Assembly: GCA_023227965.1 (NCBI GenBank)
Contig: JALOCA010000051.1
Coordinates: forward strand, 1-17,314
Source of the DNA: Lentimicrobiaceae bacterium
GTDB taxonomy: Bacteria > Bacteroidota > Bacteroidia > Bacteroidales > JALOCA01
Length of the DNA stretch: 17,314 nucleotides
Reading direction: 5' to 3'
Below the pieces are notes generated by a model, which was given only the letters and a program-made list of their open reading frames with translations, was not told the DNA's origin and searched no databases. This document shows positions 7,133 to 14,020 of this stretch, piece by piece; the first letter of the stretch is position 1, and every line of letters starts with the position of its first letter. A program made the translations under genes and the position numbers.

Positions 7133-8917
7133 TTATTCAACAGGTAACGACTGCAAAACTTCTGAAGAAACAATTTTACCCACAGGATATTTATTTACTG
7201 CCCTATCCCAGTAAGGCGATTTACTATAAAACCAATTTAAGATACCCCAGGAATCTTTGGCAAATTCAGGTTCGTTTTTCATTTTTTCCTCAAATTCGTT
7301 TTTCAAATCCAGATTTTCCGCCAGCATCTTTCGTGCAAGAACTTCCAAAACATAAGTTTCGCCGTATTCCTTCTGCTCAAAAATAGCATCCATAAAACCC
7401 CAGGAAATAAAGCTGTCAAAAGCTTTTGGTTCAAAAAAATGTGCTATTACCTTTGCAGAACGCTGATCCGTTTTCACCACAACAGATCCGGCAGGGAACA
7501 TTCTTTCTTCTTCCGTTGCATCATAATTAACTTCCAAACGATGACGGCTTTCGTAAGGTTTTTCACTCCATTTTGGATTTTTAAACCGGTAAGCGGTAAT
7601 CTTTATTTTCGTAGGTGCTTTTAAAATTTTATAATCTATTGAATGAATGCCGAGTAGTTCAATAATACTTATCCATTCCGGAGGAAGAATATAGGCGGCC
7701 GGGAGTAAAACAGAATCTTCCACTACGGGATGGTTAAACATGGTGATCATAAAAGTTTCCGGTTTTGTTTTATCGTACTGAAACCATAACCCTCCGCTTA
7801 GATCACTTTTAACTGCTTCATATTGCACTCCTTTAAAGGACACCTGGGTGCTGTCGGCAAAAGATTCTCGAAAAGCAACCGGAAAATACTTGTTACGAAA
7901 TGTTTCTGAAACAGTGTTCCGGTCGGCTTCCTTAGTTAGTTTTATAAGGCTTTTGTATTCTTTATTTAAAAGTAAAGCTGTTTGTTTCAGCAATTCATAA
8001 GTTGCCTCCACTCTGGTTTTATAATCTTTCAGCATGTGGGTTTCGATGAGCAGGCAGGGACGGTTTTGTATAGCACAATATCCACCGCAAAGCATTGGGG
8101 GTGCGACATTTACAACTAACCCACTTCTTGGGTCATGCCATTCCCGAAAAGAAACATAAGGGAACATTGGTAATTTAGCCTCTTCCATTTTCTTTTCAAC
8201 GGACTGAAGATAAACATCTTTTGTCCATGCAGTAAGTTTAGCATCCATGTTTCCGTATAGTTCCAAGCCATATGTTAAAACATATTGATAATCTGCACCG
8301 TCAGTAACATGGCAATCCACCGTAAAATCCGGCAACCAACGGTTAAAAAGTTTCAGCCAGGCTTTCATTTCCGGGGCATCGGCTTTCATGTAGTCCCGGT
8401 TCAGGTTGAGATTTTGGGCGGTAACCCTCCAACCCATTTCCTTTGGTCCATCCTGATTGATGCGATTGTAAGGGCCAAATCTTTCATGCCCATCTACATT
8501 AAAAATTGGGATAAATAAAATAGTAAGATGGTCGAGCAAACCGGGATATTTATTATTGATCACTAAATCACGAATTAACATCAATCCTGCGTCTTTACCA
8601 TCTGGTTCTCCGGGATGTACACACGCCTGAATAAGCACCACGGCATTTCCTGAATTTCTGACAGTTTCAGGAGTGAAATTTTTATTTTTATCAATGATCA
8701 GCGCCGGAATATCTCTTCCCTGAGGGCTTTTGCCAAAAATATCATAATGTATTAAAGGCGAATAATCTACAAGCTGTTTGCAATATTTAATAGTTTCATC
8801 GTACCGCGGCGTTTCGGTACAACCGCTTTTTTCGTAATAAGTATCCCAGATGGGATTCTGCGAAAAGCCTAAAAAATATAAAAAGCTTAAAAACAGTATA
8901 GTAATAGATTTTTTCAT
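7133..8917 (-). CDS. exported M14-family zinc carboxypeptidase
   Basis: The product is 594 aa with a clear signal peptide (MKK, then a hydrophobic run to about Gln20). Its M14 catalytic residues are all visible: zinc ligands His101 and Glu104 in HPGE, the substrate-binding NRD (Arg174), the third zinc ligand His203 in DCHVTDG, and the catalytic Glu292 in IETHMLKDY. It should remove C-terminal or modified residues from peptides outside the cytoplasm. Residues ~320-594 form an additional domain often seen in Bacteroidota M14 proteins. I see no type IX sorting domain at its C terminus (ends LPVE), so a periplasmic location is likely. The gene begins 12 bp after the pfkA stop codon on the same strand and may be cotranscribed with it. 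There is no Shine-Dalgarno sequence. Confidence 0.9.
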   Translation of the reverse strand: MKKSITILFLSFLYFLGFSQNPIWDTYYEKSGCTETPRYDETIKYCKQLVDYSPLIHYDIFGKSPQGRDIPALIIDKNKNFTPETVRNSGNAVVLIQACVHPGEPDGKDAGLMLIRDLVINNKYPGLLDHLTILFIPIFNVDGHERFGPYNRINQDGPKEMGWRVTAQNLNLNRDYMKADAPEMKAWLKLFNRWLPDFTVDCHVTDGADYQYVLTYGLELYGNMDAKLTAWTKDVYLQSVEKKMEEAKLPMFPYVSFREWHDPRSGLVVNVAPPMLCGGYCAIQNRPCLLIETHMLKDYKTRVEATYELLKQTALLLNKEYKSLIKLTKEADRNTVSETFRNKYFPVAFRESFADSTQVSFKGVQYEAVKSDLSGGLWFQYDKTKPETFMITMFNHPVVEDSVLLPAAYILPPEWISIIELLGIHSIDYKILKAPTKIKITAYRFKNPKWSEKPYESRHRLEVNYDATEEERMFPAGSVVVKTDQRSAKVIAHFFEPKAFDSFISWGFMDAIFEQKEYGETYVLEVLARKMLAENLDLKNEFEEKMKNEPEFAKDSWGILNWFYSKSPYWDRAVNKYPVGKIVSSEVLQSLPVE

Positions 8918-8929
8918 GAAAGGAAATTA

Positions 8930-9973
8930 TCAGTCAATTCCAAAACAGATGTCCATATTTTTTGCTTTCTGGATCAAAGGAAGATCGGTAGGGACATTCC
9001 TTACTTTTCCTTCTACTTCTTTTAAAGAAATGGAAGTACTGATATTATCCACAATAGCAACCATTTGTCCAAATTTACCTTCGGCTATTAAATCCACAGC
9101 CTGGGTTCCGTAACGGGTAGCAAGCAGGCGATCCATCGGAGATGGGCTGCCGCCACGCTGAATATAGCCCAGTATGGTTTCACGGGTTTCCAGTTCTACC
9201 TGTTTACGAATAAGTTTTGCAATATATTTAGCAGCAGAGTCTTCCTTTTTGGGTTTTTTAATACCTTCCGCCACCACTATGATGGAATATGCTTTTTTTT
9301 GTTCTACACGTTTTTGCATATAATTTTTAATAACATCCTCATTATAACCTAATTCCGGAATAAGGATCAAATCGCCACCACCGGCTATACCGGAATACAA
9401 AGCCAGCCATCCGGCATGATGTCCCATTACTTCAATGATCATGATGCGTTTATGGGAGTTTGCGGTGGTATGTAACCGGTCAATGGCATCGGTAGCTATC
9501 CAAACTGCCGAATCGAATCCGAAAGTTTGGTCGGTTCCCCAAACGTCGTTATCAATGGTTTTTGGTATCCCAATAATATTCATTCCCTGTTCAGCAAGTA
9601 GCGCCGCTGTTTTCTGGGTACCATTTCCTCCTATACAAACCAAGGCATCCAAATTCATCTCCTCATAATTTTTTTTAATCAGAAGAGGCTTTTCGTTTTT
9701 GTTAAAAATACTTTCCCCTTTTTTAAAAGGTTTTTCCCGCGAAGTACCTAATATGGTGCCACCTAAAGTCAGAATGCCGGAAAGATCGTTTTCTTTCAGT
9801 TCGACAAACTCTTTATTAATAAGCCCCAGATACCCAGAGGAAATACCTATCAGTTCCATTCCGTATTTTACAATGGCTGTTTTACCAACACCCCGGATTG
9901 CCGCATTGATACCCGGGCAATCGCCTCCTGCGGTAAGTATGCCAATCCGCATTCCTTTTGCCTTTTTAGTCAT
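8930..9973 (-). CDS. pfkA: 6-phosphofructokinase
   Basis: The product is 347 aa and phosphorylates fructose 6-phosphate to fructose 1,6-bisphosphate in glycolysis. The nucleotide loop GGDCPGINAAIR (16-27), PKTIDND (137-143; Asp141 catalytic, Asp143), GTDQTFGFDSAV, EVMGHHAG (181-188) and IQRGGSP (Arg273) are all conserved, as is Arg264. Three positions depart from E. coli PfkA. GGDGS is GGNGT (115-119), so the Mg-coordinating Asp103 is Asn117 while Gly104 is kept. Gly124 is Lys138, as in many PPi-dependent enzymes. His249 is Tyr270. Gly at the 104 position favours ATP over PPi, but the combination leaves the phosphoryl donor uncertain. MTKKAKG before MRIGIL may be a short extension; Met8 is an alternative start. 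The gene is divergent from yicC. Confidence 0.93.
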   Translation of the reverse strand: MTKKAKGMRIGILTAGGDCPGINAAIRGVGKTAIVKYGMELIGISSGYLGLINKEFVELKENDLSGILTLGGTILGTSREKPFKKGESIFNKNEKPLLIKKNYEEMNLDALVCIGGNGTQKTAALLAEQGMNIIGIPKTIDNDVWGTDQTFGFDSAVWIATDAIDRLHTTANSHKRIMIIEVMGHHAGWLALYSGIAGGGDLILIPELGYNEDVIKNYMQKRVEQKKAYSIIVVAEGIKKPKKEDSAAKYIAKLIRKQVELETRETILGYIQRGGSPSPMDRLLATRYGTQAVDLIAEGKFGQMVAIVDNISTSISLKEVEGKVRNVPTDLPLIQKAKNMDICFGID

Positions 9974-10076
9974 ATTTTTTGTTTTTTTCTGATATATTTT
10001 TGAAAATCATAAAAGTCAATATTTCACCTTTTTTAAAATTCGTGTCTGTAAAAATACAATTTTGGACTATCCTTCC

Positions 10077-10084
10077 TATATTTG
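10077..10084 (+). promoter_or_regulatory. candidate -7 element for yicC
   Basis: TATATTTG matches TAnnTTTG exactly and lies 17 bp before the yicC ATG at 10102, giving a leader of roughly 10-15 nt. The nearest upstream TTTG (10061-10064) is too close to be a -33 element. The motif sits in the 128-bp gap shared with divergent pfkA. Confidence 0.35.
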
Positions 10085-10101
10085 CCTGAAATATTTTGTG
10101 T

Positions 10102-10974
10102 ATGATAAAATCTATGACCGGCTTTGGGAAAAGCACTTTTGAATGGAAATCAAAAAAAATAATTATTGAAATTAAGTCGCTTAACAGTAAAATTTTAGAT
10201 ATCAACTCCAAGATTGCCAACGGGTATCGTGCAAGGGAGATTGAAATACGTTCAGAAGTGGGAAAAACATTAGAAAGAGGGAAAATTGACATCAGCGTTT
10301 CCATTGAATACAAAGGGGATACCAGTCCCTACACTATCAATCGCAACCTTGTTAAAAAATATTATAACGAATTAAAAAACCTCTCCGCCGAGCTGAATGA
10401 AAAAGAAGAAAATCTGTTTTCCTTGATTTTGAAAATGCCGGATGTATTGGTTGCGGAAAGAGATGAACTGGATGAAGATGAATGGAAATTATTTCGCAAG
10501 GGTCTGCTGACAGCCCTAAGCCAAACCGAGGAATTTCGAACCCAGGAAGGTAATATGCTGATGCACGATTTCGTTAATCGTATTTATTTGATATTAAGTT
10601 ATCTTAATGCAATTGAGACTTTTGAAAAAGAGCGGATTGTCAACCTTAAAGAACGTTTTCGCAAAAGTTTTGCCGAACTGAAGGAAGAAATTAAAATTGA
10701 TGAAAATCGCTTTGAACAGGAATTAATTTATTATATCGAAAAAATTGATATTACCGAAGAAAAAATACGCTTAAAAAATCATTGCGATTATTTTATCATT
10801 ACTCTGCAGGAAGCCGTTTCGCAAGGGAAAAAACTTTCCTTCATTACCCAGGAAATAGGACGTGAAATCAATACTATAGGATCAAAAGCCAATGAAGTAA
10901 ACATTCAAAAACTGGTCGTGCAGATGAAGGATGAATTAGAGAAAATTAAAGAACAATTGGGGAATATTTTGTAG
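10102..10974 (+). CDS. yicC: YicC/YloC-family endoribonuclease
   Basis: The product is 290 aa with the signature start MIKSMTGFGKS, which sets the start codon at 10102; the TTG two codons upstream is not needed. The YicC N-terminal domain (~1-155) is followed by the DUF1732 domain (~205-290; SFITQEIGREINTIGSKAN). Characterised YicC/YloC proteins act as endoribonucleases in RNA turnover. The coding sequence is very AT- and lysine-rich: 10141-10200 has only 13 G/C in 60. gmk follows after 38 bp and nadD after that, an order that recurs in Bacteroidota, so it is probably the first gene of an operon. Confidence 0.92.
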   Translation: MIKSMTGFGKSTFEWKSKKIIIEIKSLNSKILDINSKIANGYRAREIEIRSEVGKTLERGKIDISVSIEYKGDTSPYTINRNLVKKYYNELKNLSAELNEKEENLFSLILKMPDVLVAERDELDEDEWKLFRKGLLTALSQTEEFRTQEGNMLMHDFVNRIYLILSYLNAIETFEKERIVNLKERFRKSFAELKEEIKIDENRFEQELIYYIEKIDITEEKIRLKNHCDYFIITLQEAVSQGKKLSFITQEIGREINTIGSKANEVNIQKLVVQMKDELEKIKEQLGNIL

Positions 10975-11012
10975 AGGAACAGGAAATATTTTTACATCAT
11001 AATATTATTATA

Positions 11013-11612
11013 ATGAATATTTCATCATCAGATATAGCCTTCCATAAAAAACTTATCATTTTCAGTGCCCCCAGTGGAGCCGGTAAGACAACCCTTGTTA
11101 AAAAGTTACTTGCAATTCCGGAACTCCGGCTCGAATTTTCCATTTCTGCTACAAGCCGTCCCAAAAGAGAAACAGAAGCTGACGGAACAGATTATTACTT
11201 CATTACCCCTGAGAAATTCAAGCAAAAAATTGCAAATGACGAATTTGTGGAATGGGAGGAAGTATATGCCGGCAATTGTTACGGGACGCTGAAGTCGGAA
11301 CTGGAAAGAATCTGGGCAAAGGGGAATAATGTTCTTTTTGATGTAGATGTTAAAGGTGGTCTTAGCCTGAAAAAAATATTCGGGGACAAGGCACTTGCAA
11401 TTTTTGTACAACCCCCTTCGCTGCAAGTGTTGGCTGAACGCCTGAAAAACCGGGGCACCGAAAGTCCTGTCAGTTTGCAAAAACGACTCGACAAAGCAAG
11501 CTACGAAATGACATTTGCAAAACAATTTGATTACATTGTAGTTAATGATATTTTGGAAGGAACTGTTCAGAAATCCAGGGAGTTGGTAGAGTCATTTATA
11601 AATTATATTTAA
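11013..11612 (+). CDS. gmk: guanylate kinase
   Basis: The product is 199 aa and converts GMP plus ATP to GDP plus ADP in the cytoplasm. The P-loop SAPSGAGKTT lies at 18-27. GMP-binding elements are SATSRPKR (45-52), YYF (61-63), the acidic EFVEWEEVY segment (78-85) and YGT (90-92). The lid and core show DVDVKGG (110-116) and ERLKNRG (142-148). The length and motif order are those of the normal enzyme. A short N-terminal extension of about ten residues precedes the first beta strand. It follows yicC by 38 bp in the same direction. Confidence 0.96.
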   Translation: MNISSSDIAFHKKLIIFSAPSGAGKTTLVKKLLAIPELRLEFSISATSRPKRETEADGTDYYFITPEKFKQKIANDEFVEWEEVYAGNCYGTLKSELERIWAKGNNVLFDVDVKGGLSLKKIFGDKALAIFVQPPSLQVLAERLKNRGTESPVSLQKRLDKASYEMTFAKQFDYIVVNDILEGTVQKSRELVESFINYI

Positions 11613-11615
11613 TAA

Positions 11616-11685
11616 AACATGGATAACACAGATTTGACTAACCCTGATAGCTACCGGAATAAATAAAATTAGTGTCATCAGTGTT
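11616..11685. repeat. decayed inverted repeat between gmk and nadD
   Basis: The left arm at 11616-11635 (AACATGGATAACACAGATTT) and the right arm at 11666-11685 (AAATTAGTGTCATCAGTGTT) are reverse complements at 15 of 20 positions. Both look like mutated copies of ACACGGAT-like units. The element starts 4 bp after the gmk stop codon and ends about 40 bp before nadD. It is not followed by a U-tract, so it need not split the operon. It resembles dispersed palindromic intergenic elements, and a genome search would settle this. Confidence 0.5.
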
Positions 11686-11724
11686 CAAATCATTTGTTTT
11701 TTAAAAATTGGAATTTCTCCATTT

Positions 11725-12315
11725 ATGGGTAAAGAAAAAAAAAATATAGGTCTTCTTTTTGGCAGCTTCAATCCTATTCACCTGGGGCACATGATTATTG
11801 CTGAATTTATGGTGAATAATACTGATTTGGATGAGACATGGTTTGTCGTTTCGCCTCATAACCCTTTGAAAAAGAAAGAAACATTGCTGGCTGATATACA
11901 TCGCCTTGCGATGGTTCGCATTGCGGTAGAAAATGATTCCCGTTTTCGTGTTTGTGATATCGAGTTTAAAATGCCAAAACCTTCATATACCATTCACACA
12001 TTGACATATCTAAGCGAAAAGTATCCTGATTATCAGTTTACGCTGATTGCCGGTACAGATATTCTTCCTACTTTTAATAAATGGAAAAATTATGAAAAAA
12101 TATTAGATAATTATCATATTTATATTTATCCCCGTCCAGGAAAGCAAAGCCGTCAATTTTTAGATAATACTAATGTTCAATTAATAAAAGCCCCAATGAT
12201 AGAAATATCTTCCAGTAATATACGACAGTACATTCGTGAAGGAAAAAAACCAGTATATATGTTACTTCCTAAAGTATGGCAATATATACAGGAAATGCAC
12301 TTTTATAAGAAATAA
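11725..12315 (+). CDS. nadD: nicotinate-nucleotide adenylyltransferase
   Basis: The product is 196 aa and transfers AMP from ATP to nicotinate mononucleotide, making deamido-NAD in NAD biosynthesis. The nucleotidyltransferase motif GSFNPIHLGH is at 13-22, AGTDILPTFNKW at 109-120, and the ISSSNIR signature at 161-167. The length is standard for the family. It follows gmk after 112 bp that hold a decayed inverted repeat. No Shine-Dalgarno sequence is seen before the ATG at 11725, and no convincing promoter, so read-through from yicC-gmk is the simplest reading. Confidence 0.95.
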   Translation: MGKEKKNIGLLFGSFNPIHLGHMIIAEFMVNNTDLDETWFVVSPHNPLKKKETLLADIHRLAMVRIAVENDSRFRVCDIEFKMPKPSYTIHTLTYLSEKYPDYQFTLIAGTDILPTFNKWKNYEKILDNYHIYIYPRPGKQSRQFLDNTNVQLIKAPMIEISSSNIRQYIREGKKPVYMLLPKVWQYIQEMHFYKK

Positions 12316-12379
12316 ACTTACGGTTTACACAAGTAATCATCGAAAAAGTGAAAACTTCATTTTCCGCTAATTTTTTTTA

Positions 12380-12387
12380 TAATTTTG
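12380..12387 (+). promoter_or_regulatory. candidate -7 element for glyA
   Basis: TAATTTTG matches TAnnTTTG exactly, 42 bp before the glyA ATG at 12430, implying a leader of about 35 nt. The -33 region (around 12357-12363) is T-rich without a clean TTTG. The motif overlaps an upstream in-frame ATG at 12385, which argues that translation starts at 12430 instead. Confidence 0.45.
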
Positions 12388-12429
12388 CCATCAATTTCAA
12401 AATTATTGATTTCAACAAATTTCTTTCGT

Positions 12430-13722
12430 ATGAAAAAAGATAAACAAGTATTCGACCTTATAAGAGAGGAAGAAGAGCGTCAGTTACACGGCATCGAACT
12501 CATCGCCAGTGAAAACTTTGTCAGTAATCAGGTACTAAAAGCCATGGGAAGTGTGCTCACCAATAAATACGCCGAAGGTTATCCTGGGAAACGTTACTAT
12601 GGTGGTTGCCAAATTGTTGACCAAACAGAACAAATAGCTATTGACCGCGCCAAGGTACTTTTTGGGGCTGAATGGGCAAACGTACAACCCCATTCGGGGG
12701 CGCAAGCCAATATGGCCGTTTTAATGACCGTTTTGAAACCAGGCGATACCTTTATGGGTCTCGACCTGTCGCATGGTGGTCACCTATCGCATGGTTCACC
12801 TGTCAATTCTTCGGGTATTCTCTACCGTCCGGTAGCTTACGGAGTAGAAGAAGCCACAGGTACCGTTAATTATGATAAAATGGAAGAAATTGCCTTGCGT
12901 GAATGTCCAAAACTTATCATTGCAGGAGCTTCAGCATATTCACGCGATTGGGACTACAAACGCATGCGTAACATAGCCGATAAAATCGGTGCTATCCTCA
13001 TGGCAGACATTGCCCACCCTGCAGGTTTAATCGCCAGGGGCTTGCTGAATGATCCCCTGAAACATTGTCATATTGTTACCACTACAACCCATAAAACCCT
13101 TCGCGGACCCCGCGGAGGAATGATACTCATAGGAAAAGATTTTGAAAACCCCTGGGGACTGAAAACACCCAAGGGGGAAATAAAAAAGATGTCGCAGCTA
13201 CTTGATTCGGCTGTATTTCCAGGAGTTCAGGGCGGTCCGCTCGAACATATTATTGCTGCAAAAGCTGTAGCATATGGCGAAGCTCTTTCTGACGAATACA
13301 TGGATTACATAGTACAGGTGAAAAAAAATGCCAATGTAATGGCAAAAGCTTTCGTGGAAAAAGGCTACCACGTAATCTCCGGAGGTACTGATAATCACCT
13401 GATGCTTATTGATTTGAGGACCAAGTTCCCAAATATTACTGGAAAACAAGTAGAAAATACACTCGTACGAGCCGACATCACTGTAAACAAAAATATGGTT
13501 CCTTTCGACAGCCGTTCGCCTTTTCAAACTTCAGGACTACGCGTAGGTACACCCGCCATTACTACCCGTGGTATCAAAGAAGTACATATCCCGCCCATTG
13601 TTGAATTGATTGACGAAGTTATCGGTAACATAGAAAATGAAGCGAAATTAGAAAACGTAATCGAATCTGTTCGCAAACGTGTCAATGAACTAATGTCTGA
13701 TTTTCCCTTGTTTGCTTATTAA
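12430..13722 (+). CDS. glyA: serine hydroxymethyltransferase
   Basis: The product is 430 aa and is a PLP enzyme that interconverts serine and glycine and loads tetrahydrofolate with a one-carbon unit. Conserved elements are ELIASENFVS near the N terminus, the YPGKRYYGG motif, HSGAQANMAV, the PLP-lysine motif TTTTHKTLRGPRGG (Lys222) and FPGVQGGPLEH. The length is slightly above the 417 aa of E. coli GlyA. An in-frame ATG 15 codons upstream would lie inside the likely promoter and lengthen the N terminus beyond the family norm, so MKKDKQVFDL is taken as the start. It is followed by an intrinsic terminator. It probably has its own promoter rather than depending on nadD. Confidence 0.96.
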   Translation: MKKDKQVFDLIREEEERQLHGIELIASENFVSNQVLKAMGSVLTNKYAEGYPGKRYYGGCQIVDQTEQIAIDRAKVLFGAEWANVQPHSGAQANMAVLMTVLKPGDTFMGLDLSHGGHLSHGSPVNSSGILYRPVAYGVEEATGTVNYDKMEEIALRECPKLIIAGASAYSRDWDYKRMRNIADKIGAILMADIAHPAGLIARGLLNDPLKHCHIVTTTTHKTLRGPRGGMILIGKDFENPWGLKTPKGEIKKMSQLLDSAVFPGVQGGPLEHIIAAKAVAYGEALSDEYMDYIVQVKKNANVMAKAFVEKGYHVISGGTDNHLMLIDLRTKFPNITGKQVENTLVRADITVNKNMVPFDSRSPFQTSGLRVGTPAITTRGIKEVHIPPIVELIDEVIGNIENEAKLENVIESVRKRVNELMSDFPLFAY

Positions 13723-13786
13723 ACAGCTTTCATTTTCCCAAATGTAACCATCCATAAACGAGAATACAATAATCAGTAATCCTTGT

Positions 13787-13824
13787 AAAAACTGCTTTCT
13801 GAATAAAGGAAGCAGTTTTTTTAT
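13787..13824 (+). terminator. intrinsic terminator after glyA
   Basis: AAAAACTGCTT (13787-13797) pairs perfectly with AAGCAGTTTTT (13810-13820) around a 12-nt loop, and the stem runs into an uninterrupted T-run to 13822. It lies 64 bp after the glyA stop codon and separates glyA from the C25 peptidase gene. The A-rich upstream arm means it may work in both directions, although no minus-strand gene ends here. Confidence 0.8.
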
Positions 13825-13884
13825 TGTGTAATTTGCTTTTTATAATCCACAGGGATGGAAAAACGAAATGGACAATCATAATTA

Positions 13885-13917
13885 TTTCAGTAAAATGTGT
13901 TTTTTTACATAACTTTG
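13885..13917 (+). promoter_or_regulatory. candidate promoter of the C25 peptidase gene
   Basis: TAACTTTG at 13910-13917 fits the TAnnTTTG consensus. A near-match to the -33 TTTG, TTTC at 13885-13888, lies 21 bp upstream, which is acceptable spacing. Transcription would start near 13921-13924 and leave an unusually long leader of about 100 nt before the ATG at 14021. That leader contains a short GCAG/CTGC palindrome (13961-13971) but no structure I can name. Confidence 0.45.
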
Positions 13918-14020
13918 TAGATATTTGCTCCACCGAAAATCAGGCTGTTGGATAGAAAAAGCAGATACTGCATTCTATTCATTTTGCAATGAAATTTGTT
14001 CAATTACACCATATTATGTT

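Noticed and set aside
9966..10313. 115-codon minus-strand frame across the pfkA/yicC divergent gap
   Set aside because: It is antisense to the conserved MIKSMTGFGKS start of yicC and overlaps the pfkA start, so it is a shadow frame.
12342..12379. Possible terminator after nadD (GAAAA...TTTTC stem with an AAGT/ACTT core, then a T-run)
   Set aside because: The stem is A/T-only with a bulge, and the T-run is separated by several bases and overlaps the glyA promoter region. It is too weak to call.
12385..12429. Upstream in-frame ATG extending glyA by 15 codons
   Set aside because: The ATG overlaps the likely -7 promoter element, and the extension has no counterpart in the family.
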